DNA from: Trematomus loennbergii
Taxonomy: Eukaryota > Chordata > Actinopteri > Perciformes > Nototheniidae
Direction: 5' to 3'
Length of the DNA: 64,000 bases
Assembly (NCBI GenBank): GCA_012861695.1
Contig: JAAOOA010000096.1
Span: 62,001-126,000, forward strand
The notes beneath the pieces were generated by a model. The model was given only the letters and a program-made list of their open reading frames with translations, was not told the DNA's origin and made no database searches. Both the position numbers and the translations under genes were made by a program. Below, piece by piece: positions 47,777 to 57,963 of this stretch; within the stretch, counting starts at the first letter, position 1, and each line of letters opens with the position of its first letter.

Positions 47777-47928
47777 AGAATGCTGATACAGCATTCCAAC
47801 TACTTGTTCTTCTACGCACAAATTTCTTTATTATTATTCCGCCGGGTTATTTTGCGCCTCTTCTGCTCCCACATTCCACATCGCAGAAACTCCATTTAAA
47901 CATCAAAACGTTCAGCTCGGTTCCGCGG
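47777..47928 (-). repeat. XBR repeat, copy 7, part 1
   Basis: It begins with the hairpin (47777-47797, one base changed) and follows the reference to CGTTCAGCTCGG. About 470 bp of XBR is then missing, and element F copy 2 begins. Confidence 0.8.
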
Positions 47929-48288
47929 TGCGATTGAAGGGTGCCGCGTCAAACGCTCGAGTTCAATTTTTCAACTCGAGCGTGAAATTCGTGTGACGTG
48001 ATCTCGCGGTAGCCAATCAGCGGTGAGGATCTCAGCTGCCGTCACTGACGTTGAACCACCCAACCAAAACATCAGCCGTTAGCTGTTAGCACGCACACAC
48101 AGCTCCTCATATCTGTTCAGAAACTAGAGAAAAGTTAAACAAGTATAAACCACAGACTGTCTGTGTCATGGTGAATACAGTCACTGGTTTATTTCTGTCT
48201 GTAGGCCGTTGTTGTGAGTTTGGACGGAGCATATACAGGTTAGCTTAGCCTGATCGATCCGATCTCCATTCAGAAAACACGCATTTAA
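47929..48288. mobile_element. Element F, copy 2, left part
   Basis: It contains a hairpin with CGCTCGAGTT / AACTCGAGCG arms (about 47955-47983) and matches 19560-19830 in reverse. It is split at TTAA by element C copy 3 and resumes at 51957. Confidence 0.75.
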
Positions 48289-48480
48289 AGGGCCCATGTC
48301 ATGCTTTTCCGGTTATTATCTGTCCCCTTGTGTGTTATGAAGGTTTTATGCATGTAAACGGTGTGCAGAGTCAAAACCCTCAAAGTACACCCTGTAGCGA
48401 GTAAAATTCTAACACAGACTCTACCTCCCCAAAACACCTCGTTGGAGATACGTCACTGCCCATTTGAGTCTTCCATTTAG

Positions 48481-48516
48481 TTCCGGGTACGGCATGATGT
48501 CATGCCGTACCCGGAA
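48481..48516. repeat. 36-nt near-perfect palindrome
   Basis: 17-bp arms (TTCCGGGTACGGCATGA and its exact inverse) separated by TG. Pairing continues outward for about 8 bp with one mismatch (48473-48524). Confidence 0.95.
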
Positions 48517-48594
48517 CGAAATGGACCAATCCGGAAGAGCTATGGCCACACCCAGCGGCGCTGGCCGCACCCTCTGCCAGCCTAACATTTACTG

Positions 48595-48843
48595 TTGGAA
48601 GCTCTGGTTCAGTTCACAATCGATCCAGTCATGCCAATGCCAAGGACCTGTTTCCTGAAGTGTGAGGAGAAATCTGAGCTGTTTGTCCTACCGACGGAAG
48701 AACCACAACGAAGTCAGTGGTTGAAATTTCTGTTTAACACTGTTCCTTCAGAGGTTCGAAGAACGTTACGGTGTGCGCGGCATTTCACAGACGAAAGCTT
48801 CCAAAACATGCCCAGTTTGAGGCCGGATATGCACAGCATTTGA
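48595..48843 (+). pseudogene. THAP-like zinc finger fragment
   Basis: 82 codons reading CFLKCEEKSELFVLPTEE, then SQWLKFLFNTVP and LRCARHFTDESFQN. The spacing C-x3-C, about 40 residues, then C-x2-H matches the C2CH pattern of THAP domains. The conserved AVPT end is missing. THAP fingers occur in P-element-type and some other transposases as well as host proteins. Here it lies in a TTAA element, so it may be the DNA-binding part of that element's lost transposase. Confidence 0.6.
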
Positions 48844-49018
48844 AACTGAAGGACGATGCTCTTCTAGTTTGTTTGGACCGTTTGGAGCAGGGGAAGATTC
48901 AGGTACACAACCTGTAAGTTTGCATGTTATTTGTGTATTTATCAAACAAGGTATCTACCACGACTGTTTAAATGTGTAAACGTGTGTCGGACTGCTAGCG
49001 TTTCCATATATCAACTCT

Positions 49019-50435
49019 CAGACCGCAGGTGAGATCATCCTTGACCCTCTGCAATTTGCCTACCAGCCTCACCTGGGGGTGGACGATGCCATTATTTACC
49101 TGCTGCAGCGTGCTCACTCATACCTGAATGGATCGGGTTGCACTGTGAGAATCACCTTTTTTGATTTCTCCAGTGCATTCAACACGATCTAGCCTCGGCT
49201 ACTGAGTGACAAGCTGCAGGCTATGAGGGTAAACTCGTCCACCATCTCCTGGATTACCAACTACCTCACGGACAGACCACAGTACGTCCGGCTGGGCAGT
49301 GTGCTGTCTGATGTGGTGGTTGGTAGTATTGGAGCCCCACAGGGGACTGTGCTGTCTCCTTTCCTGTTCACCTTATACACCTCTGACTTTCTATACAACT
49401 CAGAGTCATGCCACCTGCAGAAGTTTTCGGATGACTCTGCAGTGGTAGGGTGTATAAGGGATGGACGGGAGGAGGAGTACAGAGCGCTGGTGGGTGATTT
49501 TGTTGAGTGGACTGGAAGAAATCATCTGCTTTTGAATGTGGCCAAGACCAGAGAGATGGTCATTGATTTCAGGAGGAAGAGGACATCTCCTCCTCTGCCC
49601 CTGTGCATTCTAGGAGAGGATGTGGCAGTTGTGGAGGTCTACAAGTACCTGGGAGTGCACTTAGACAATGGGCTGAACTGGAGGATCAACACTGACGCTG
49701 TGTACAAGAAGGGGATGAGCCGACTCTATTTTTGAGGAAGCTGAGATCCTTCAACGTATGCAGTAAGATGCTGGAGATCTTCTATCAGTCTGTTGTGGCT
49801 AGTGCACTCTTCTTTGCTGCGGTCTGCTGGGGGGGCAGCATCAGAGCCGGTGACACCAGCAGGATCAATAAACTGATCAGGAAAGCTGGGTCAGTCATCG
49901 GCATCAAGCTGGAACCCTTTGAAGCTGTGGTGGAGAGGAGGACACTGAACAGGCTGTTGTCCATCATGGATAACCCCACCCATCCTCTCCACCTGCAGCT
50001 GGACAGTCAACGGAGCTCCTTCTCCAACAGACTGCTGCAGCTCCCCTGTCACAAGGACAGATACTGGAAAACATTCCTGCCCACTGCAATAACACTGTAC
50101 AATAAATCACCTCTGGCTGGAAGAGAACTCTCTGCTCCATAGTTTCTCTAGAAATAAAACCACGTTGTACATTTTACTCATACATAATCTGTTTCATATT
50201 TAATACTCCATAATTCCATATATTTTGAATATATATATATATATATATTTGTATATATATATATAATATCTGCATGTATATTTTCTATTTCGACATGTAT
50301 ATTTTTTATTTTATTTTATTTCTATTCTTGTATTTTGTTTTATTGTAAAATGCCTTTTATGCTGCTGTAACAAAAACAATTTCCCAATTTGGGATCAATA
50401 AAGTACGATCTATCTATCTATCTATCTATCTATCT
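49019..50435 (+). mobile_element. LINE (jockey superfamily), 5'-truncated, with RT
   Basis: RT relic followed by a 3' UTR, TCAATAAAGTACG and an (ATCT)n tail at 50407-50435. The 5' half with the endonuclease is missing. The insertion joins CAACTCT to AATATC of the duplicated segment with no clear TSD. Confidence 0.88.
49030..50142 (+). pseudogene. LINE reverse transcriptase, nearly intact 3' half
   Basis: It reads LDPLQFAYQPHLGVDDAI, FFDFSSAFNTI, then SIGAPQGTVLSPFLFTLYTS, LQKFSDDSAVVGC and YKYLGVHLDNGLNW, then LRKLRSFNVCSKMLE and LPTAITLYNKS. This is fingers, palm (FSDD retains both aspartates) and thumb of a fish L2/Rex-like LINE. There is one in-frame TAG at 49190-49192 after FNTI, and one frameshift near 49733. 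Otherwise it is well preserved, which suggests a fairly recent copy. Confidence 0.92.
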
Positions 50436-51956
50436 AATATCAGCAGATGGCCTTACATACATGTATCTCATAGCAGGAGAATGTCTGCATTCACACACAA
50501 AATACTCATAGACAGTATACTCCGGGTGATTTACCGTACGGTCAGTCGCGAAACGTAATTACATTATAGCTGGCGTTCCTAGCGTGTATGCTACCGAGCT
50601 AAACAACGGCGCTAGACATGAGTTTGCTCGGGAAAACATTGTTGTTATGCCAGCTACAATGAATGTAGCAGACTACCCATATAAGATTGCAATTGTAAAC
50701 ATGTTCTTGATAGCCTAATATTAACCACTATCTGTTGTTCATAGTATAGTATTGTATAGTAGCCTATAGCATATTACACTGAACAACTAGCAAACGTAGG
50801 TTAGCATTGTAATCCAGCTGGCAAGCTGACGAACATAAAACGACTAAGTTCAATAATATTTTGTGATTGGCACTTCATTTCGTTAGGAATGTCTCCCAAA
50901 CAAGGTATCTACCACGACTGTTTAAATGTGTAAACGTGTGTCGGACTGCTAAGCCATTGAACAGTGCTAACTGTGCTAACTAAGTTGCTCGCATTTCCAT
51001 ATATCAACTCTAATATCAGCAGATGGCCTTACATACATGTATCTCATAGCAGGAGAATATCTGCATTCACACAAGAAATACTCATAGACAGTATACTCCG
51101 GGTGATTTACCGTACGGTCAGTACATTATAGTTGGCGTTCCTGGCGTGTATGCTACCAAGCTACTGTTCATAGCGTGTATGCTACATAGCTAAACAACTA
51201 GGCTACCTCAAGCTAACTGTGTTGATTAGATAGATAGATTAGATACACACTCCTACCACAACTACTACTAACGAATCTAAAACAACTACGTTTCTCTAAT
51301 ATTTTGTGATTTGCATTTGATTTCGTCCAGCCAGATCAGGAAACTCCTGGCGTATCTGGCGGACAACACACACACACGGGACAACACACACACGGGATGC
51401 CTCGTCCTAAAAAGCCCCGGCAGCCGCTTACAAAGCTGCGATAGGCAAGATGCCGAAAACGCCTATAAGGGGAGGAATGGATGATATACAGTGTATATAT
51501 GTATATTTACGCATGTTCATTTTGAACATATCAAACAGTAGTAGTTTATTACAGGTAAAAATAACTTACTCTTCTATAACAACAGTTGTAGGTACAGTTC
51601 GGTTAGTTAGCGTATAAAATATACGGCTGTACCGAGGCCATTATAAGACTGTTGTTCCGCTGAGAGCGAGCCGAAAAAAGCACTGTTAGACATGGGCGGA
51701 GCCTCTCTGGTGGTTGACTAATCAGAACAGAGTGGCCGAGCTGACCAATCGGAGCACACTAGGCTCACAGGGAGGGGGGGGCAAGAGCTCCAACGAGCCG
51801 TTTAGTGGAGAGAGTGAATACTGCTGAATACACATACTTTACAGAGATGCTGTATGCGAAACCAATGTGAGTTTGGAAAATTGCACAGTATAAATCTATT
51901 TAGTATACCTCAACAATGGAATTATGATCAGTGGAAATGGCCATGACATCGGCCCT

Positions 51957-52251
51957 TTAAAAGGTTTTTCTCCTGCCGTCTTGTCTGCCGACTTGTTAAA
52001 GCATTAATTCATGGTTTTTACTAACCGGTATCAGTATGTTATTACTTCGGCATCATTTTGAAACGTGTATTACAATGAAATCACGGTAAAATATGTTCAT
52101 TTTGTTGTAGTTTAAGCCCCCAAGCCAGCGTGTCTTGTTTGAATGATGCGAGTAAACACAGCTGACAGCCGCGGTGAAACTCAAGCGTTTAGAGTGATGC
52201 GATAAGAGCGAAGCGAATATTCGCATCGCGTCCGGTGTGAACGCAGCATTA
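51957..52251. mobile_element. Element F, copy 2, right part
   Basis: It resumes after TTAA with AAGGTTTTTCTCCTGCCGTC and matches 19105-19330. It ends CGGTGTGAACGCAGCA, a TIR-like terminus. Confidence 0.78.
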
Positions 52252-52413
52252 GAGTGCGTGATGTCACAGCTAGAGTTGAGGAGAGCTTGGAATTTGCCTT
52301 CATATTTCTTTTTAAACCTGCCATAACTCCCAAACCCTACACTCCTGCAACATAATTTTTCATGAAAAACGTAGGAAAACATCTCGTAGCTTGAAAAATA
52401 AAAAATAAATTAA
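52252..52413 (-). repeat. XBR repeat, copy 7, part 2
   Basis: It resumes AGAGTGCGTGATGTCACAGC as in copy 4 at 28400 and stops at TTAA, where element B copy 2 is inserted. Confidence 0.8.
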
Positions 52414-53398
52414 AGTGGTCCTATCATGCTATATTAAATGATATATTGTAGGGCCATACCTATATAAGGTATATTTATACGTTTCTGTTTTCAAAATACC
52501 AAACAGATCATGCATTTTAGCCATGCCTCATTTCGCTCTATGTGCTGTTCTCCAGCACTGTTTTTGTACGGGACTGATTCTGTGAGCTGCAGCTGACCAC
52601 GCGCCCCTGCAGGAGAGGGAGCCGTGCTCTGATGAAGTCAGAAGAGGGGGAGAAAAATAGATCTCCGTCCTCCGTGTTTTATTATATTATTATAGGCCTA
52701 TAGAGTCGTTATTCATTTGTTTTAACGCTCAATAAATAACAAAGAAGACCTTTGACCAGCACTTTTCAAATTTTGTCCGGAAGATTTCAACTTTAACGGA
52801 CATCTTGACCGGCGAAAGAAAACCTAACTGAAACTCTGCCGCACGGTCCCCTCGTTCCTTGGAAGAGGCGGAGAGGTGGGTGTTTGTCATCTGCTGGTGG
52901 ACTAACCGGAGAGAATTACAGTGCTTGCCTCGACGGGGAGGGAATGCATTGAATTAAAGCAGCGGGAGCAAACGCTTGCCTCGGGGAGGGAGAAAAAAAG
53001 CCACATAAACAGAAGGGTAACCATGGTAACCATGCACGGGAAGTCTTCTTCGCTGCTTTTGTGGCAGACTACAGCGCCACTTACAGGCCTGGCATATGTA
53101 CTACAGCGTATCCAGCGCTTTCGAGCGGCAATGGCCGGCCGTGGTCCAACCCCACATTCCCCTGATAGGTGGAGAGTTGGCCCAATAGCCGTAGCGCCAC
53201 TTTACTGACGTCAGTAAAGTGTTCAAATCTGGATCCGTTTTTATCAGATCCGTTGCAGCCCCTTTTTTAGAGATTTGGGTATGGAGGAAAATAGAGAGGG
53301 TTGTGTTTTCTGACACTTGGTGAGTTCCCTGGAACACCGGGGACACATATTCATGTATAAAAGACGTACAAAAGTGCATTTTGCATGATAGGTCCCCT
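52414..53398 (-). mobile_element. TTAA-flanked TIR element B, copy 2
   Basis: Its ends are AGTGGTCCTATCATGC and GCATGATAGGTCCCCT, with TTAA at 52410-52413 and 53399-53402. XBR copy 4 shows the uninterrupted TTAA site at about 28546. It contains a 24-bp perfect palindrome at 53198-53221 centred on TGACGTCA. Confidence 0.88.
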
Positions 53399-53402
53399 TT
53401 AA

Positions 53403-54737
53403 GCAAACATTTTTAACAAAATGCCTCTTGAGGGCATGAAGTGACAAAAGCTTTCAACATGTCGCCATTAAGGCCCATTGTAAATTCAGCCTGATCTTTC
53501 CTCAGAGCAGCAGCTGCACACCTTTAGTTAATCTGCCAAAAAGGCCACATTATTAACCCGAAAGTACACAAAAAGTACACTTCAGATGCTCAAGTTCCTT
53601 GACATGCTTCACGCTTTGATATTTCACCGATATCTGTTATGGTTCTTCAACAAAACGTTCACATGTAAGAAGTTTATCTCTCATTCAGAACAATGAAAAT
53701 GCTCTCCACTCACTGATTACTGCACATCACCATGGAAACCTTTGATCTCTGGACACGTCGTTAGCTCAAATATAAACACCTGTGTCATGGAACACGATGA
53801 TGTGATAACTCCAACTGACATGCTCAGAGCAGCAGATTTCAGATAATGGTTAATGGTCCTGCCCTCAACAGCTCTACGTCAATTATGGGGTGTCATCATA
53901 TGCCGTTTCCATGGAAACGCATCCCTCGCCATAAAACACGATGTCGCTGTAGCTCCAATGGACACGGTCCGGTCGTCCCACAATCTTCACCTGTATATCA
54001 CCTTTCCATGCCTCAACAGCTCTACGTCAAATCTGACATCTCACCATATGCCGTTTCCATGGAAACGCATCCCTCGCCATAAAACACGATGTTGTCGTAA
54101 CGCCTATGAAAAGGGTCAAAACAGCACCAGCCTTCAGATAATGGTTAACGGTCCAGCCCTCGACAGCTCTACCTCAATTATGGGGTGTCATCATATGCCG
54201 TTTCCATGGAAACGCATCCCTTGCCATAAAAGACACTGTCGCTACAACTCCTATGAAAATGTTCAAAAAGTGCTCAAACTTCACATGTGTGAAAAGCTTG
54301 AAAAATAAGCTTTTCAAAAAACAGTTTTGAGATTTCTTCAAATGCCGTTGCCATGGCAACACATTGCTCACCATGAAACACGGTTTTCTCATAACGTCAG
54401 TGAAAATGCTCCAAACGGCCCAAAACTTCACGATGCAGCCATCAACGCATCTAAGCGTATTATGGGATGTCATCAAATGCCGTTGGCATGGCGACAGATC
54501 ATTCGTCATCAAGTTAGTTCAAATGTTTGCAGTTCAAATATTCCGCTGCTTTTCCAAGCCTTTTTACTTTCTTTTCTTCTCTCATCACACATTCAAGCCC
54601 CCAGTGTTCATGTATCATTTCAATCTAAATTCTTCACTTTCTTCTTACACATTTCAGCATAGCAATTTAGCGTCAGCTTTTCAGCATAAAGCATTCCCAC
54701 TAGCAATTTCTTCAGGAATTGCATTCTCTAGTTATCT
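53403..54737 (-). repeat. XBR repeat, copy 7, part 3 with X-box array
   Basis: It continues from GCAAACATTTTTAACAAAA to the end GCATTCTCTA|GTT. X-box-type palindromes start at 53905, 54053 and 54200 (GTTTCCATGGAAAC), 54347 (GTTGCCATGGCAAC) and 54482 (two changes), with spacings of 148, 147, 147 and 135 bp. Confidence 0.88.
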
Positions 54738-54764
54738 TATCTTATTGTCATCCAGGCAAGAGAA

Positions 54765-55048
54765 AATGAGGAGGAGAGGAGTCCCTCACAATCCTGAGGG
54801 AAATGAACACTGCAGATCTGGCCCAGCAGGAACGGAACCTGGAACGGCTCCTGGCCCAGCAGGATCGGCACTTGCAGCTGACTTTAGAGGATGCTGCCCG
54901 GGCGAGTGAGGTGGAGGTGGCCTTGAGAAGGAAGGAGAATGCTCAAGCACAGGCATTTAACCTAGCCTTCCTGAGCACTCTTGGCCAGGTTATAGGTGGA
55001 ATGGGCAGCCGACGTGGCCCGTCTCCCCAGGAAGACGAGCATTTGTAA
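54765..55048 (+). pseudogene. Harbinger Myb-like partner, C-terminal exon
   Basis: It reads NTADLAQQERNLERLLAQQD, then TLEDAARASEVEVALRRKEN and FLSTLGQVIGGMG to a stop. A Gln/Glu/Arg-rich helix of this kind ends the SANT-like partner protein of Harbinger elements. It is convergent with the transposase at 55888-56782, as expected. The N-terminal SANT domain is absent; the frame is cut at the junction with XBR. Confidence 0.6.
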
Positions 55049-55059
55049 ATTCAAAATGT

Positions 55060-55235
55060 GTACTTTCTTGTTTATTTCTTATCTTTTAATTTTTACAATG
55101 CTGTGTCTTTTTATGCTGCTGCAATACAAACAATTTTTTATTTGTATTGTACAATGCCACGTCTTTTTATGCTGCTGCAACAAAACACTTCCCAAATTGG
55201 GATCAATAAAGTACTTATTATCTTATCTCTTGTTG
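55060..55235 (+). mobile_element. LINE 3' tail fragment, duplicated
   Basis: TTTTTATGCTGCTGCAA occurs twice about 66 bp apart. Then comes AAATTGGGATCAATAAAGTA and (TTATC)n, like the tail of the LINE at 50435. Confidence 0.65.
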
Positions 55236-55239
55236 ATAA

Positions 55240-55885
55240 ATAATTGCACCCAACAGCGATCATACAGAAAGAGAAGGAGGATAAGAGATCATGGGAGAAA
55301 GAGAAGGAAGGAGGAAAAGTTGCTGATACATATTTATTTTGTAATGGTATTAAGAATAATACATGATAAATAAATAATACATGTAGTAAAAACTGCTCAA
55401 TTTTAATACCCTCGTTGTACTAGACTCAAACAACACATTGCTTATATATTTCAAAGAGAAGAGAGAACAAAATAAAAAACCTATACAAAGAGAGTGGTGC
55501 ACAGCGCTGCACAGCTTTTAACATATGTCTAGAAGAAAGATTTAGGTTATATTTTAATATATTATTTTATGCTGTGGATACTTTAGCCTCCATCCATGTT
55601 TACAATTTTCCACACTTATTTTCCACTTGCATTTATGAATATGGTTTTGCTGTGTTTTACACTTTTGTATTTATGTTTATAGTTTGCTTTGATATTTGCT
55701 TAATTTATTAGAAAGATTTTCTTTTCATGATCTGATATTTTATCAAATGTTCTTATTATGGGGCAGTACCTGGTGCTTGAAATTCAAATATTTACTAAAT
55801 AGTCAATTCTGATAAAAACATTTTTTAAATCATTTGACAAACACATGTATGTAAAAAACATGTATTTATGTTCAATACAATGAAT
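55240..55885. other. AT-rich interior of Harbinger relic
   Basis: Nothing recognised between the two convergent Harbinger genes. Confidence 0.4.
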
Positions 55886-55887
55886 AT

Positions 55888-56755
55888 TTAGCTATTCAGG
55901 TAGCGCATCAAACCCTCTTGTATGTCAGTGCCCTCCTCCTCTGCACCTTGTGCCACTGCTACCCCAGGCTCTGCTGCTGCTGGTGCATCCCACCCATCAT
56001 CATAGGCCTCTCCATGACTCTCGCAGAGGTTATGCAGAGCACAGCATGTCAGCACCATAGATTTGACAAGTTTGACATCAGAGTCATTTCTTTTCATGAG
56101 GCAACGCCACCTTCCCTTCAGTCTACCAAAAGCGTTTTCGACCACTACCCGTGCTCTGCAAATTATCTTGTAGTATATCACATGTTCTGCTGTCAGCAGT
56201 CCAGTGCCAGGGAATGGTTTTAAGAGCCAGTTTTGCAAGGGACATGCAGAGTCTCCCAGGATGTAATAGCCAGCATTCCAAGATGGGTATGTGTGATCAT
56301 CCATCAATAGCACCTACACACTGTGGGAGCCCCCACCTGTTCTCAGTGTAGTCAGCCATTTCTGCAAACTTCTCCCGGTCTGGTGAACGAATTAGTTCCG
56401 GTACTAACAACGTCTCTGCAGCAGCACAGAAGTCTTGCACACACCGGCACACAGTTGTTATGCTCACTCTGAAAAGATGTCCAATGCTTCTGTACTCTGA
56501 GTCGGTCGCAAGCTTCCACAGTGCGATGGCCACCCTCTTCTTTAGAGGTATACACTTGCGGAATGTTGTGTCCTGTCTCTCCATCGCTGGCCGCAGTTTG
56601 TTGCACAGGTAGATGTAGGTTTCCTCAGACACCCTGAAGTTCTGCACCCACTGAGTGTCTGTGAAAGATGGAACAATCACACCCCACCACTCGGTAGCTC
56701 GGTCAAGCATCCAAACACATGGTCTGCAGCGGCGACTTAGCAAATAGTATAACTT
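55888..56755 (-). pseudogene. PIF/Harbinger transposase (HARBI1-like), internally deleted
   Basis: Exon with a TTTCAG acceptor at 56756. It reads KLYYLLSRRCRPCVWMLDRA, NFRVSEETYIYLCNKLRPAM, KKRVAIALWKLATDSEYRSI, TVCRCVQDFCAA and PQCVGAIDG. A second frame then reads YILGDSACPLQNWLLKPF and ARVVVENAFGRLKGRWRCL to the C-terminus. AIDG, GDSA and VENAFG hold the three acidic catalytic positions. About 60 codons between the first two are missing, with a stop and frame change at 56297-56313. It is inactive, though the flanking parts are well preserved. Confidence 0.92.
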
Positions 56756-56951
56756 CTGAAATACACAAACGAAAGCATACATATTTTAATACATAAAAGT
56801 GGTAGCTACAATTAATTAAATACTTGAAACATTTTGGTCGTATAGTGAGCGTGAGCCTAAACACATTGCTAGTTAGCGAACGTTAGCTTACCAAGTAGCG
56901 TTGTCGTTTAGTAGTGATTAGAGTCGTTCTGTAGTCTCTGCCGCGTTGTAG

Positions 56952-57035
56952 CAGTGGCGAGCCGTCAGGGCCCTCGAGGGCCTAAGATATTACAAAAAAA
57001 GAGGGCCTAGGTATAAAAGTCACGGCTCGCCACTG
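56952..57035. mobile_element. 84-bp hAT MITE with perfect TSD
   Basis: The ends are CAGTGGCGAGCCGT and ACGGCTCGCCACTG, separated by a GAGGGCCTA-type inverted core. CGTTGTAG flanks both sides (56944-56951 and 57036-57043). It is among the shortest elements with intact borders in the window. Confidence 0.94.
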
Positions 57036-57066
57036 CGTTGTAGGATTACCAAAACTCTACCGTTAC

Positions 57067-57229
57067 CTTTTTCTGTATTTCGTCTTGGTCTACGCAGCCT
57101 ATTCCGAAACAAAGTTTGCCTCCTTGCTATGATAACAAGCCACATACCAAGATCCAAGTAAACAATTGCTTCCATATCCTCCATTGCTGTGGTGTTTTGT
57201 GAGTTGTGTCGCATTGAAGATGACGTCAC
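57067..57229 (-). pseudogene. Possible 5' exon of the Harbinger transposase
   Basis: It reads MEDMEAIVYLDLGMWLVI and RRPRRNTEK with a GTAACG donor at 57066. It lies in the right place, but its phase does not join the next exon without a shift, so the link is tentative. Confidence 0.35.
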
Positions 57230-57289
57230 GGCAGTTTTACGCAGCGTCGCTCCGCACCCCGAACAGCCGATTGCCCCGCCTACACTGCG

Positions 57290-57411
57290 CTACTATAGTT
57301 ACTACCCCAGTTACTAAACTGTAATGGAAACGCAGCATAAAGTGAGCCTGGTCTACCAAGGCCTAAACATACCGTACTAAGCCGTGCTAGGTCCTGCAGT
57401 GGAAAAGCGCC
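57290..57411. mobile_element. Harbinger right terminal region
   Basis: It ends GGTCCTGCAGTGGAAAAGCG followed by CCATTA, the inverse of a Harbinger-type start (GGCGCTTTTCCACTGCAGG). The matching left end was not found near 54740. Confidence 0.5.
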
Positions 57412-57414
57412 ATT

Positions 57415-57840
57415 AGTCTCTCACATAATTATATTTTGTGAAAATATTGTCTTTATTTTAAATTTGTCACAATAGTCTTAGAATACTTTTTTTAAGTAGC
57501 TTTTACAATACTACTATGTTTTGCTATGAATATGATGAAGCGCATATAATACGTATAGTGTGTGTGTGTGTGTGGGGGGGGGGGTTGCCGAAATGAGCAC
57601 AGGCAGAGGTGTGCTCACTGGTCGGAACAGTCTGAACAGGAGTGCCCCCCCAGGAGAATTGAGTCTCTATCTTTTCAGAGAGCCAGGACGTCTCTTTATG
57701 AACACATGCATGCAATGCACAGTGTGTAGTTCCTACTGCAGCTCTGTGTACATCCTCAGTGTGTGTGTGTGTGTGTGTTTGTGTACTCCCTGGTGACCCC
57801 GTCTCGCCGCTCCTCGCATATTTTATTTTTGACACATCAG
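57415..57840. other. Unique sequence with short (GT)n tracts
   Basis: (GT)n followed by a G run at 57558-57584, and (GT)n at about 57758-57778. No gene recognised. Confidence 0.5.
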
Positions 57841-57963
57841 ATGAAGGAGGTGGTGTTGGTGGAGGAGGTGGAGGCGAGCCAGTCGTCCTGTCGGCAGCGC
57901 ATTTCTCACTCGGTTAACACCTCGCTGGAGAAACAGGATGCCAGGCTGGACGCTCCAACCTAA
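57841..57963 (+). CDS. Possible terminal exon of an unknown host gene
   Basis: A T-rich stretch and CAG (57838-57840) precede 40 codons, MKEVVLVEEVEASQSSCRQR through SLEKQDARLDAPT, ending at TAA. The GC content is higher than its surroundings and no repeat covers it. I do not recognise the protein. A second frame is also open here, so it may be chance. Confidence 0.22.
   Translation: MKEVVLVEEVEASQSSCRQRISHSVNTSLEKQDARLDAPT

Larger units (their letters stand above)
48943..51230. repeat. Tandem duplication, one unit interrupted by a LINE
   Basis: GTATCTACCACGACTG...GTGTCGGACTGCT, CATATATCAACTCT and AATATCAGCAGATGGCC... occur at 48950-49018 plus 50436-50600, and again at 50905-51170. The LINE sits in the first unit between CAACTCT and AATATC. 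Confidence 0.85.
48289..51956. mobile_element. TTAA-flanked element C, copy 3
   Basis: Its ends are AGGGCCCATGTCATGC and the inverse-type CATGACATCGGCCCT, with TTAA at 48285-48288 and 51957-51960. The uninterrupted target is visible in F copy 1 at about 19095. It holds a 36-nt palindrome, a THAP-like relic, a tandem duplication and a LINE. Confidence 0.85.

Noticed and set aside
54327..54909. Long frames joining XBR to the Harbinger region
   Set aside because: They cross an element border at 54737 and the XBR half is non-coding.
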